Assembly (NCBI RefSeq): GCF_010470665.1
Contig: NZ_VOPZ01000001.1
Span: forward strand, 248,001 to 312,000
DNA: 64,000 nucleotides
From: Desulfovibrio sp. JC022
GTDB taxonomy: Bacteria; Desulfobacterota; Desulfovibrionia; Desulfovibrionales; Desulfovibrionaceae
Direction of reading: 5' to 3'
The notes beneath the pieces are model-generated. The model did no database searches and was not told where the DNA came from. It saw only the letters and a program-made list of their open reading frames with translations. Position 1 is the stretch's first letter. Each line of letters begins with the position of its first letter. This document shows, piece after piece, positions 43,572 through 51,871 of the stretch. The position numbers and the translations under genes are program-made.

Positions 43572-44045
43572 ATGAGTATCGTGAAAAATATAGCTGTAGT
43601 TGCCCACGATAACTGCAAGAAAGAGTTGCTTGATTTTGTGGATTGCAACCATAATATCCTTGCACGGCATAATCTTGTGGCCACTGGAACCACCGGTGGT
43701 CTGGTTGAGGAAATGATCAGGGAAAGGTCGGCTCAGAAGAAAGATGACGGTTATGATTTCAAGCCGGTTGAGAGAATGAAGTCCGGCCCGCTGGGCGGTG
43801 ATCAGCAGCTTGGGGCCATGATTTCAGAAGGTAAGATTGACGTGCTGATCTTCTTTTGGGATCCCATGCAGCCGCAGCCCCACGATGTTGATGTTAAGGC
43901 TTTGCTTCGTCTGGCTGTGCTTTACAATATCCCCACTGCCAGTAACCGTTCCACAGCTGAATTTTTGATTTCATCACCCTTTTTTGAAGGTGAATTTCAG
44001 CGTAAAGAAACTGATTTCAGCGATTACACCCAGCGTAAAATCTAG
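43572..44045 (+). CDS. mgsA: Methylglyoxal synthase
   Basis: A 157-residue enzyme converting dihydroxyacetone phosphate to methylglyoxal and phosphate. It has NIAVVAHDNCKKELLDFV, the phosphate-binding ATGTTGG, SGPLGGDQQLGAMI with the catalytic Asp, and FFWDPMQPQPHDVDVKALLR. Start at 43572 behind AGAGGATG. Stands alone, with no obvious operon partner. Confidence 0.96.
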   Translation: MSIVKNIAVVAHDNCKKELLDFVDCNHNILARHNLVATGTTGGLVEEMIRERSAQKKDDGYDFKPVERMKSGPLGGDQQLGAMISEGKIDVLIFFWDPMQPQPHDVDVKALLRLAVLYNIPTASNRSTAEFLISSPFFEGEFQRKETDFSDYTQRKI

Positions 44046-44112
44046 CGGTTGTGCGTCGTTCTCATTTGATTTATGACCAGCTGAATTTAATGAGATCAAG
44101 CGTGAGGTGTTT

Positions 44113-44388
44113 ATGAGTATGAGTGATGTGAAGAAGGTTACCTTCAAAAAATATGATATCCGTTACTATGTAGTCGGCAAAGTGGCCTATGTCTGTCCAG
44201 CTGATTTGGTGCCCATTATGGCTCTTGATTCCAAGGATATTGATATCGAGGGGGATGAGGCTTTGGACAAGGTTGAAGCCGGGCGTAAAATTTTTCCTTA
44301 CTTTGAGTTTTTCGATTGGTTCTCGGAGCAATTTGATCAATATGATTATTCAGATGATGTGATTCTGCTCGATCCCATGCCGTGGTAA
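44113..44388 (+). CDS. Small hypothetical protein
   Basis: A 91-residue acidic protein (MSMSDVKKVTFKKYDIRYY start) with a GAGGTG site; an in-frame GTG lies 6 bases earlier. One Cys, two Trp, no membrane segment. The C-terminus is very acidic (YDYSDDVILLDPMPW). Not recognised. A terminator follows at 44410. Confidence 0.6.
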   Translation: MSMSDVKKVTFKKYDIRYYVVGKVAYVCPADLVPIMALDSKDIDIEGDEALDKVEAGRKIFPYFEFFDWFSEQFDQYDYSDDVILLDPMPW

Positions 44389-44409
44389 ACTAAATATGTG
44401 TTTTTCTTG

Positions 44410-44441
44410 AAAGCTGTCCTGTTTGGGACAGCTTTTTTTTT
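44410..44441 (+). terminator. Terminator after small hypothetical gene
   Basis: AAAGCTGTCC (44410-44419) pairs with GGACAGCTTT (44426-44435), followed by a T-run. Confidence 0.9.
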
Positions 44442-44514
44442 GTTTTAATATTGCTTTGAAGGTGTAAAAAGTTTCTAATAGGAAGGTGAAATTATGTAAA
44501 AATTGGATGTCCTT

Positions 44515-45396
44515 ATGAAAAAAAATATTGTTTTTGCTTTTTTAGTTTTGTTTGTTGTGTTTGCTAGTATGGCCCATGCCAAAGTTACAGTCTTTACTTA
44601 CCGTACTCCCGAAAGTAATTCAGATAAACGGTATGATTATGATAATGCCGTATTGAAGCTTGCTTTGGAAAAAACAAAAGATACTTGGGGCGATTATGAA
44701 CTTGTTCCAAGTCCGGTAATGAACTTTTCCAGAAGTATATCCGCTTTGCAGGAAGGGAAGTTGGAAAATCCTATGTTCAAACTTTCCGTTTCTGAGGAGC
44801 ACTGCAAACAATTTAAGTATGCGGCTTTCCCGGTCGATCTTGGCATTGTGGGCTACAGGATGTTCTTTGTTTCTGAAAGATTGAATGCTGAACTGAGTTT
44901 GGTGGACTCTATTAGTAAGCTTAAGGAATTCAGCATAGGACAGGGCTTTGGCTGGCTTGATAGTAAGATTTTGAAAGCAGCCGGTTTTAAAGTGGTCGTT
45001 GTCGCACAGTATAAAAGTCTTTTTCCGATGGTTGCTAAAGGAAGGTTTGATCTTTTTTCACGCGGTGTAAATGAAGTGGAAGAAGAGTATAAGGCAAATC
45101 AAAGTTTGAATGGTCTGCGTCTGAATAAAAAAGTAGGATTTTATTATCCTCTACCGCGTTTCTTTTTTACGAATAAAAGGGGCAAATTGGCAGCGCGCAG
45201 AGTCTATGAAGGGTTGGTGCTGGCATATAATGATGGTTCGCTCCTGCGTTTATGGGAGGAAAAATATGAATCTAGTCTTAAATTCAGTGATTTTAGAAAT
45301 GTTAATTTTTATAAGATAAAGAACCCCTTCATTAAAGGGGTAGATGATGAATATAAGAAGTTTTTCCTTAAAATAAAGACAACTCCAGTTGATTGA
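44515..45396 (+). CDS. Periplasmic solute-binding protein (SBP_bac_3-like)
   Basis: A 293-residue exported protein with a signal peptide (MKKNIVFAFLVLFVVFASMA, cut near AHA). The body resembles extracellular solute-binding proteins of family 3 in length and helix-strand pattern, but the usual start motif is weak. Start taken at ATG 44515. No transporter genes are near. Ligand unknown. Confidence 0.7.
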   Translation: MKKNIVFAFLVLFVVFASMAHAKVTVFTYRTPESNSDKRYDYDNAVLKLALEKTKDTWGDYELVPSPVMNFSRSISALQEGKLENPMFKLSVSEEHCKQFKYAAFPVDLGIVGYRMFFVSERLNAELSLVDSISKLKEFSIGQGFGWLDSKILKAAGFKVVVVAQYKSLFPMVAKGRFDLFSRGVNEVEEEYKANQSLNGLRLNKKVGFYYPLPRFFFTNKRGKLAARRVYEGLVLAYNDGSLLRLWEEKYESSLKFSDFRNVNFYKIKNPFIKGVDDEYKKFFLKIKTTPVD

Positions 45397-45529
45397 ATGG
45401 TTATGGGCTGCCCCTTAATACTACTTTGTGTTTTTGTTTTTATAGATATCAGCTTTTTTGATAAAAATACTTCCTACTGATAGTGAGGGGTGATACAAAG
45501 GAGCTTAAGATCAAATGGAGGAATTTAAT

Positions 45530-46249
45530 ATGAGTAATGCACAAGCAGGCTGCTCAATACCTGTCGGGCAAAAAGCCGAAGAAGCGCAGCCGGAAATTGA
45601 AAGTGTAACCTCCGAAACCACCAAAGGAGCAGGAATCATGATTAAAGCTGGGCAGAAAGCTCCTGATTTCACCGCAGGTGCTTATCAGGATGGCGGATTT
45701 AAAGAAGTTAAACTTTCTGATTATCTGGGCCAGTGGGTAGTGCTTTGTTTTTATCCCGGTGATTTTACCTTTGTCTGAGCTACCGAAATTTCGGCGGTCG
45801 CCGAAAAACATTCCGAGTTTGAAGCTCTTGGCGTTCAGGTTCTCTCCATGAGTACCGACAGCATGTTTGTCCATAAAATGTGGGAAGAGGATGAGCTTTC
45901 CAAGATGATCACTGCAGGCAGGGTTCCTTTTCCCATGCTTTCCGATGGTGGCGGTAAAGTGGGGCAGATGTACGGCGTGTACGATGAGGATGGCGGTGTG
46001 GATGTCCGCGGTCGTTTTCTCATTGATCCTGACGGTGTTATCGTCGGTTACGAAGTGCTGACCCCGCCTGTAGGGCGTAATGTTTCTGAAACCCTGCGTC
46101 AGATTCAGGCATATCAGCACGTGAGAAAGACCGGTGCTGCCGAGGTTTGCCCCTCCGGCTGGAAACCCGGTAAGAAAGTCCTGAAGCCCGGCCCGGATCT
46201 CGTGGGTAAGGTTTGGGAAGAATGGAAAGTGGATATGGCCTGTGATTAA
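45530..46249 (+). CDS. Selenocysteine-containing AhpC-type peroxiredoxin
   Basis: A 239-residue protein when the TGA at 45776-45778 is read as selenocysteine 83. It reads GDFTFV, Sec, [10 protein letters not shown], so Sec replaces the peroxidatic Cys of the FTFVCPTE motif. The resolving Cys207 sits in [10 protein letters not shown], as in typical 2-Cys AhpC/Prx1 enzymes that reduce peroxides. A hairpin with an E. coli fdhF-like GGTC loop follows the TGA. The start at 45530 has GGAGG and gives a 36-residue extension before the classical [11 protein letters not shown]; a second start at 45638 with AAAGGAG also fits. The reductant is unknown; no ahpF is adjacent. Confidence 0.92.
45776..45806 (+). 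promoter_or_regulatory. SECIS hairpin of the peroxiredoxin gene
   Basis: TTTCGGC (45789-45795) pairs perfectly with GCCGAAA (45800-45806), loop GGTC. The loop starts 18 nt after the TGA and has the GGUC core known from E. coli fdhF. Confidence 0.85.
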
Positions 46250-46276
46250 TTCCATGACCTGATTTTGTTTTAAATT

Positions 46277-46310
46277 ATCCCGGTTGGCGTAAAGCTGACC
46301 GGGATTTTTT
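46277..46310 (+). terminator. Terminator after peroxiredoxin gene
   Basis: ATCCCGGT (46277-46284) pairs with ACCGGGAT (46298-46305), followed by TTTTT. Confidence 0.88.
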
Positions 46311-46433
46311 AGTCCTGTATATGGAAAAAAGTGCAAGAATGTAATTATATCAGCGCTGTCAGCTTTTAAAATCGTTGTGAATTTATTACATAATACAGTA
46401 ATAGTTAATCAGCTGACATGAATAGGAGTTGCC

Positions 46434-47627
46434 GTGCGTATCAGTTTCAACAGGATGGAGTGGGCCGGAGCCGTAGGTGACCTTGGGGCCTTGTTACCAT
46501 TGGCCTTTGCCATGATCATGGTCAACGGGCTTTCTGCTACCGGACTTTTTCTTTCAGTGGGGTTGTTCTATCTTATCGGTGGGATGTATTACCGTGTACC
46601 CATTGCTGTGCAGCCCATGAAGGTTGTTTCGGCCTATGCCATTGCCCAGTCGCTCAGTCCCATGGTTATAACAGGGGCCGGGTACATAATCGCCGTGCTT
46701 ATGTTTTTTCTCGGTGCCAGCGGACTGGTTAAGCGGGCCGCTCAGCTTATCCCCCTACCTGTTATCCGCGGGGTACAGGTTTCCACCGGGATGCTGCTGC
46801 TTTTAAAAGGTATCTATCTAGCCGCCGGGACCAGTACTCTACAGGCTGCGCAGGGTAAGGTTGAACCTTTTCTTGATTTTCAGTCCTTGGGGCCGATTCC
46901 GCTCAGTGCGTTGTTCGGAGTTGTTTTCGGGTTAGTCACTTTAAAATTGATCAACAGCAAGCGGATGCCTGCCGGACTGGTTGTCGTAGGTTGCGGCGCG
47001 GTTCTTGGCGGCTTGCTTGGAGCATGGCAGGGACTTGCTGATCTTAGTTTTGGATTCCATCTGCCGCAGTTTATGCCTTTCGGTTTTCCTACTGCTGATG
47101 ATTTTTCTTTTGCCTTGCTTGCTTTGGTGCTGCCTCAGATTCCCATGACTCTGGGGAATGCGGTCATTGCCAATCGTGATTTGAGCCATGAATATTTTGG
47201 CAGCGAAAGCCGCAGGGTGACGAATCGGGCTTTGTGCATCAGTATGGGTATTGCGAATGGTTTTGCCGCGCTGGTAGGCGGAATGCCGCTCTGCCACGGT
47301 GCAGGGGGACTTGCCGCCCATTACCGTTTCGGGGCCCGGACCTGCGGTTCCAATCTGATTATCGGAGTTTTGTTTGTTCTGCTGGCAATCGGTTTCGGAG
47401 CGCAGTCAGTTAAGGTTTTACAGCTTATCCCCATGGGTGTGCTTGGTGTGTTGCTGGTTTTTGCCGGGGTACAGCTGGTGCTGGCCATGCGCGATATGAC
47501 TACTAGAACTGCTCAGGCTGTGATTGTTGTCATGCTCGTTATTACATTACTCTCAAATCTCGCATGGGCTTTCGGGGCCGGAATTTTGCTAAGTGTTATT
47601 TTTTCAAGAATTAAGGTGTCACAATAG
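46434..47627 (+). CDS. MOT1-type molybdate/sulfate transporter
   Basis: A 397-residue inner-membrane protein with about ten membrane helices. The start is GTG behind GGAG. The two MOT1 signatures are visible: PIAVQPMKVVSAYAIAQS near residue 50 and MPLCHGAGGLAAHYRFGART near 285. It lies 70 bp before a molybdenum-storage-like gene, so molybdate is the more likely substrate. No ModE-like site could be supported in the leader. Confidence 0.88.
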   Translation: MRISFNRMEWAGAVGDLGALLPLAFAMIMVNGLSATGLFLSVGLFYLIGGMYYRVPIAVQPMKVVSAYAIAQSLSPMVITGAGYIIAVLMFFLGASGLVKRAAQLIPLPVIRGVQVSTGMLLLLKGIYLAAGTSTLQAAQGKVEPFLDFQSLGPIPLSALFGVVFGLVTLKLINSKRMPAGLVVVGCGAVLGGLLGAWQGLADLSFGFHLPQFMPFGFPTADDFSFALLALVLPQIPMTLGNAVIANRDLSHEYFGSESRRVTNRALCISMGIANGFAALVGGMPLCHGAGGLAAHYRFGARTCGSNLIIGVLFVLLAIGFGAQSVKVLQLIPMGVLGVLLVFAGVQLVLAMRDMTTRTAQAVIVVMLVITLLSNLAWAFGAGILLSVIFSRIKVSQ

Positions 47628-47697
47628 CTGTGAATGGTTTACACTTGGTCATCTCGCAATCCTCAAGGATGACAATACTGCTAAAACGGAGGTTCTT

Positions 47698-48549
47698 ATG
47701 GGTAAATTAGTTAAGGAAGAAGGCGAAAAGGGCCGCCTGCATATAGAAACCAAGCTGCTGGGTGAATCTCTCGTGGGCAAGGACTGCCTGCGCGATACCG
47801 AGGCTGATAAGTATTTTCACATGCAGCCGGATGTCAATGTGCTCAAGATCGGCGGTCAGTCCATTATGGACCGTGGGGCCAATGCCTTGCTGCCTATTCT
47901 GGATGAATTGGTCAAAGCCAAGGAAGAGCACAAAATCCTGCTCATGACCGGGGGGGGAACCCGCGCCCGTCACGTCTATAACATCGGCGTTGATCTGGGC
48001 ATGCCTACCGGTGTTCTTTCAAAACTGGGGGATAAGGTTTCCTGGCAGAACGCGGAAATGCTTTCCGTTCTGCTGGCTAAACGTGGCGGTGTTAAGATCG
48101 GTCATGGCGACCATCTGGAACAGCTGAACATGTATTGCCAGCTCGGTTACCTGCCTATCACCACCGGGATTCCTCCTTACGGTTTTTTTGAGCATCCGGC
48201 TGAAGTCGGCTCCATTCCTCCTCATCGTACTGACTCAGGGGCGTTTCTGCTGGCTGAAAATATCGGTGCCAAGTCTGTTATTTACCTGAAGGATGAAAAG
48301 GGGCTTTACGAGGATGATCCCAAAAAGGCCAAGGACCGTGAAACCCTCAAATTTTACGATCGTATTCACGTTGAAGAATTGATTGAAATGGATCTTGATG
48401 ATCTGATTGTCGAGCGGGCCGTGCTGACCTTTCTCAAGAATGCCAAGACCCTCAAGCAGTTCCAGATTATCGATGTGCTGCGTGATCCTGAATCCGTACA
48501 TGCCGCATTGCGCGGGGAACATGTGGGAACCATTGTTTATAAAGATTAA
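47698..48549 (+). CDS. Amino-acid-kinase-fold protein, molybdenum storage protein / UMP kinase-like
   Basis: A 283-residue cytoplasmic protein. The start at 47698 has ACGGAGG; a longer frame from 47593 overlaps the transporter gene and is not used. The nucleotide-binding fold shows VNVLKIGGQSIMDRG near residue 45, LLMTGGGTRARHVYNIG near 80 and KSVIYLKDEKGLYEDDP near 200. It resembles MosA/MosB storage proteins, which use ATP to pack molybdate, more than the pyrimidine UMP kinase. The position behind MOT1 supports that reading. Confidence 0.8.
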   Translation: MGKLVKEEGEKGRLHIETKLLGESLVGKDCLRDTEADKYFHMQPDVNVLKIGGQSIMDRGANALLPILDELVKAKEEHKILLMTGGGTRARHVYNIGVDLGMPTGVLSKLGDKVSWQNAEMLSVLLAKRGGVKIGHGDHLEQLNMYCQLGYLPITTGIPPYGFFEHPAEVGSIPPHRTDSGAFLLAENIGAKSVIYLKDEKGLYEDDPKKAKDRETLKFYDRIHVEELIEMDLDDLIVERAVLTFLKNAKTLKQFQIIDVLRDPESVHAALRGEHVGTIVYKD

Positions 48550-48552
48550 ATT

Positions 48553-48628
48553 TTGATACGCTTCGCGTTTTGATAGGTGATTTCGTCTCCGACGGTCAAA
48601 GGGACTAAGCCCCTTTGGAATCCCTATT
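48553..48628. repeat. Dispersed intergenic repeat, copy 2
   Basis: Carries ACGCTTCGCGTTTTG, GGTGATTTC, CTCCGACGG, CAAAGGGAC, CCCCTTTGGAATCCC in the same order as the element at 6340-6412. Internally, AAAGGGactaagCCCTTT forms a hairpin. Confidence 0.55.
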
Positions 48629-48650
48629 AGCTTTAAATCTGTATAACTTA

Positions 48651-48687
48651 AAAACGGGGAACAGTTTTATTACTGCTCCCCGTTTTT
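48651..48687. terminator. Bidirectional terminator between mol-storage gene and small gene
   Basis: AAAACGGGGAACAGT (48651-48665) pairs with ACTGCTCCCCGTTTT (48672-48686) with one mismatch and T-runs on both strands. Serves the convergent genes. Confidence 0.9.
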
Positions 48688-48894
48688 TTAGCCTCTCTTG
48701 CCTTCGCTTCCCTTGCCGTCACGTTCTAGATAAACGATTTCAGCTCCGGTGTGCTTGGCAATTTCCTTAAGCTCACACTTGCGGATGCGCTTAACTTTCA
48801 TGGTCAGACCTTCACCCTGTACGCCGACTACGCGGTAACGGGGTCTCTTGTCGCCATCTGTGGCCTTAACTCTTTCCCTTACGAAAATTTTCAT
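48688..48894 (-). CDS. Small basic hypothetical protein
   Basis: A 68-residue, Lys/Arg-rich protein (MKIFVRERVKATDGDKRPRY start) with a strong GAGGAGG site. It holds one Cys and a beta-rich layout suggestive of a small nucleic-acid or protein-binding domain. Not recognised; the promoter region is shared with the divergent padR-like gene. Confidence 0.65.
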   Translation of the reverse strand: MKIFVRERVKATDGDKRPRYRVVGVQGEGLTMKVKRIRKCELKEIAKHTGAEIVYLERDGKGSEGKRG

Positions 48895-48990
48895 AAAGCC
48901 TCCTCTGCGGTTTGTTGTGTCTTTACGGATATTCGTCTATACTAGATATATATCCTCTAAGAACATATAGTCAAGAAGAACAGGTGTGAA

Positions 48991-49338
48991 ATGTCGAAAA
49001 AAGCAGGCGGCGGTAAGCCACAAAGGTATATTCAACCATCATTATTGATGGCATTAAAATCAGGGTCTTCGTACGGATATGAATTAATTCAGACAATTAG
49101 CGGGTACGGCTTTCTGCGTGGAGAGGCTCCTCCGGGCATGATCTACCGCCATCTGCGCCAGATGGATGAGGAAGGTCTGGTGGAATCAAAGTGGGATGCT
49201 GAGGGCGACGGCCCGGCAAAGCGGGTTTATTCCGTCACCCCGGAAGGTCTGGAAATTCTGGAAGCGTGGATAATCCACATGGAACGCCAACGTGACGCGC
49301 TGGAGAATTTTATTACCCGTTACCGGGCAGGGCTGTAG
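48991..49338 (+). CDS. PadR family transcriptional regulator
   Basis: A 115-residue winged-helix regulator with SSYGYELIQTISGYGFL, GMIYRHLRQMDEEGLVES and the wing KRVYSVTPEGLEIL, all typical of PadR. Effector unknown. An AGGTG site precedes the start. It is divergent from the small basic gene and convergent with the TiaS-like gene. Confidence 0.92.
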   Translation: MSKKAGGGKPQRYIQPSLLMALKSGSSYGYELIQTISGYGFLRGEAPPGMIYRHLRQMDEEGLVESKWDAEGDGPAKRVYSVTPEGLEILEAWIIHMERQRDALENFITRYRAGL

Positions 49339-49371
49339 GGCCGGGTAGGTCTGTAAAATCTATTATCGTAT

Positions 49372-50151
49372 CTAATTCATATCTGTGAATTTGCCGGACT
49401 CGACAGTCGCTCTGTTCTGTGATCCCGGCTGCATGTTGCCTTTTTTGCGCTTGCCGTGTGCGGGTTCCCAGATACCGTAATCTATGCGTTTGACCTGCAA
49501 GACCGGGCGTCCGCCCCAAAGCGATGGCCTGATCCATGCGGCATTGCATATTTCATCTCCGGGCAGGGGGACCAGCGGATCGCGGTCTGTGGAAATTACG
49601 TCGATTCCGGCTTTATGCAGATCTTGAACATGCAGGTTGCTGCCGAGATCGCGCAACCGTCCGTATTCAATAAAGCGTCCGCACCAGCCGTAAACAGTCA
49701 GTCCCACGGCGGCGGTGGCCCCGATAATGCCGTCATTGGTTCCGCCCAGCCCGTAGAGTTCAATCTTGCGGGCTGCGTGCATGGCGTCTTGCTGGGTCTT
49801 CCGGCGTCCGGTGACGGTTTTGGAGAATTCCAGAATTTCACTGTTTACTTCGTCCTCGCGGGCAAGGCACAGTCCCGGATCACTACCGGGGGCGCAGTAT
49901 TTATGCAGGTGTTCAGTGGCCTGTGTGCGCAGGTAGTCAAGGTTGCTGTCCGGGGAAATCTCAATGATGGCGCAGGCTGAGCTGTTGTTGGAGGTATACG
50001 GAATATTTTGCAGTCTTGGAAGCTGGTGACGAACAACGCCGATCACATGGCAATCGCTGTCCAGCCCGTAAACGAATTCACGGACCAATCGTCCGGTTCC
50101 CATGGTGGCGTTTTTATCATCAGTATCATCAAAGCCCATATAGATGCGCAT
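49372..50151 (-). CDS. TiaS-like protein
   Basis: A 259-residue protein opening MRIYMGFDDTDDKNATMGTG, which is the start seen in archaeal tRNA-Ile2 agmatinylcytidine synthetase (TiaS) and its bacterial relatives, but the protein lacks the longer C-terminal zinc and OB-fold parts of archaeal TiaS. A second feature is GLGGTNDGIIGATAAVGL near residue 145. Good AAGGAG site. Substrate in bacteria is unknown. No tRNA-modification partner is adjacent. Confidence 0.7.
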   Translation of the reverse strand: MRIYMGFDDTDDKNATMGTGRLVREFVYGLDSDCHVIGVVRHQLPRLQNIPYTSNNSSACAIIEISPDSNLDYLRTQATEHLHKYCAPGSDPGLCLAREDEVNSEILEFSKTVTGRRKTQQDAMHAARKIELYGLGGTNDGIIGATAAVGLTVYGWCGRFIEYGRLRDLGSNLHVQDLHKAGIDVISTDRDPLVPLPGDEICNAAWIRPSLWGGRPVLQVKRIDYGIWEPAHGKRKKGNMQPGSQNRATVESGKFTDMN

Positions 50152-50326
50152 TCAGTTTCTCCTTTTGAATAGAAGTCACCCATCCCATCCATCATCGTGC
50201 AAGTCAACCAAGCCTGCTCTGCTGTTGAAACGGCACAAAATTTATCTATTCTGGCTTTTCCGTTATAAATGGGGCAAGCTTTCAGCTGTGTATATTGAAA
50301 GTCGTCTAGTTTAAACAGCAGGTTCG

Positions 50327-51043
50327 ATGATGAGTGGATTCAAGAAAATCGTGCGCGGCAATGCATCAAGATTTTACCAGCATATTTCCAGGGGCTGGAA
50401 AAGAAAACGGTTTATCCAGTTTCTTGATCTGGTCAAACCGGAACCGGGCAAGGTCGTCCTTGATCTTGGCGGGGGAAGCGGATCTTTTTTTTATGATAAT
50501 TTTGATTTGGTGCAGAAGTATGGTTTGCGGGTAGTTATCGCGGACATTTCTTCCCAAGACCTGCTAAAGGCTGAGAGTAGGGGCTTTGAAACATACCAAC
50601 TGCGTGAGAATAGTTTTGAGCATATTGTTGATGACCGGTTTGATACAATTTTTTGTAATAGCGTGATTGAACATGTGACTTTACCTAAGTCTGAAATTTG
50701 GGATTATACGGCTGACGATTTTTATGAAAAGGCTTTTGAAGTGCAGAAGGATTTTGCGGCTGACATAGAGCGGGTGGCGAAAAAGTATTTTGTGCAGACC
50801 CCGTGCATTGATTTCCCGTTGGAGTCCCATTCATGGCTGCCGACTTTCTACTCCTACCCGAAATCAAGAGCATTGCATGTGGCCCGGTTGGAGATGATTT
50901 TAAAATACTGGATCAAGCGCACGTCTCCGGATTTTAATTTGCTTGATGAAGTACAGATGCGCACTCTTTTCCCCTGTGCGGACGGGGTGTTTTGTAATCG
51001 GGTGCTGGGTTTTTCCAAAGAGTTGATTGCTTATCGAGGGTAG
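50327..51043 (+). CDS. Class I SAM-dependent methyltransferase
   Basis: A 238-residue methyltransferase. The SAM loop is VVLDLGGGSGSFF near residue 45, followed by VVIADIS and a DTIFCNSVIEH motif IV region. No substrate domain is recognisable. The start has a weak AGG site. Convergent with the binding-protein gene. Small molecule or glycan targets are possible. Confidence 0.82.
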   Translation: MMSGFKKIVRGNASRFYQHISRGWKRKRFIQFLDLVKPEPGKVVLDLGGGSGSFFYDNFDLVQKYGLRVVIADISSQDLLKAESRGFETYQLRENSFEHIVDDRFDTIFCNSVIEHVTLPKSEIWDYTADDFYEKAFEVQKDFAADIERVAKKYFVQTPCIDFPLESHSWLPTFYSYPKSRALHVARLEMILKYWIKRTSPDFNLLDEVQMRTLFPCADGVFCNRVLGFSKELIAYRG

Positions 51044-51049
51044 TAAATC

Positions 51050-51796
51050 TTAGTTAAGGTTGGTCAAAAAACGATCTATTGTTTTTTTCATTTCCCCGGA
51101 TTCAACCATTTTCTTCAGGACCGTGTTAAGTTCCGGGACACGCTCGGCCAGTGGGGATTTTTTAGATACTGCAAAGTAAACGGCAAGCGGTTTACTGTAT
51201 ACGTAGTCAGCTTTTTTCACTTTATCCTGATATCCGAGCTTGTGAATCAGGTAATCCCCAACTGTTTCTGTAAGGATAAACGTATCTATGCGGCCTGCTT
51301 CGAGTTTTTGGAAATTATTGGACGCATCCTTCCCCATGTCTTTTTTTAATTCTGCATCATGGTCAAATTTTGGGAAAAATTTTGTTCCAAGAGTTACTCC
51401 TATTCTGTACCTATATAAGTCCTCATAGCAGGTTATTTTTGTTGTACTCCCTTTCAGGATGTAAAAAGCTTTGGAGCTTTCAGTCTTGTAGGGCGGTTCA
51501 AGAAATTCCATGTATTCTTTGCGTTCATTGTGGTTGAGTAGGCCGCTCATCAAATCAGCCGTCCCTTTCTTCATCATCCATTGCGCTCTCTTCCATGGGC
51601 GGACAACGTATGTTGCTTTTAAATTTATTTTTTGCAGTAGGGCATCAGTCAATTCAATGTTGATTCCGCTGATTTGTCTGTTGTTTATGATTCGCCACGG
51701 TGGATAATGATTAAGCGGAACGATTACTTCCTGTGCAAAGCATGAAGTTCCTGTGCTGAAGAGTATGACCAGTAGAATTGTGAGTATTTGCTTCAT
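51050..51796 (-). CDS. Periplasmic amino-acid-type binding protein (SBP_bac_3)
   Basis: A 248-residue exported protein. Signal peptide about 1-22 (MKQILTILLVILFSTGTSCFA), then VIVPLNHYPPWRIINNRQ, GINIELTDALL and GTADLMSGL, the usual family 3 solute-binding pattern. Lone gene without transporter partners, as common for sensory or orphan binding proteins in this group. Confidence 0.85.
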   Translation of the reverse strand: MKQILTILLVILFSTGTSCFAQEVIVPLNHYPPWRIINNRQISGINIELTDALLQKINLKATYVVRPWKRAQWMMKKGTADLMSGLLNHNERKEYMEFLEPPYKTESSKAFYILKGSTTKITCYEDLYRYRIGVTLGTKFFPKFDHDAELKKDMGKDASNNFQKLEAGRIDTFILTETVGDYLIHKLGYQDKVKKADYVYSKPLAVYFAVSKKSPLAERVPELNTVLKKMVESGEMKKTIDRFLTNLN

Positions 51797-51821
51797 TGGG
51801 ATTTAGTACTTAATTTAAATA

Positions 51822-51859
51822 AAAAAAGAAAGCAGGACCTCGTAAACTCAAGGTCCTGC
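51822..51859 (-). terminator. Terminator of the export operon
   Basis: GCAGGACCT (51832-51840) pairs with AGGTCCTGC (51851-51859), followed on the minus strand by TTTCTTTTTTT. Confidence 0.88.
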
Positions 51860-51871
51860 CTGATATATACA

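Noticed and set aside
45554-46336. 260-residue minus-strand frame over the peroxiredoxin gene
   Set aside because: The opposite strand has clear AhpC motifs at every position; this frame has none and overlaps the terminator.
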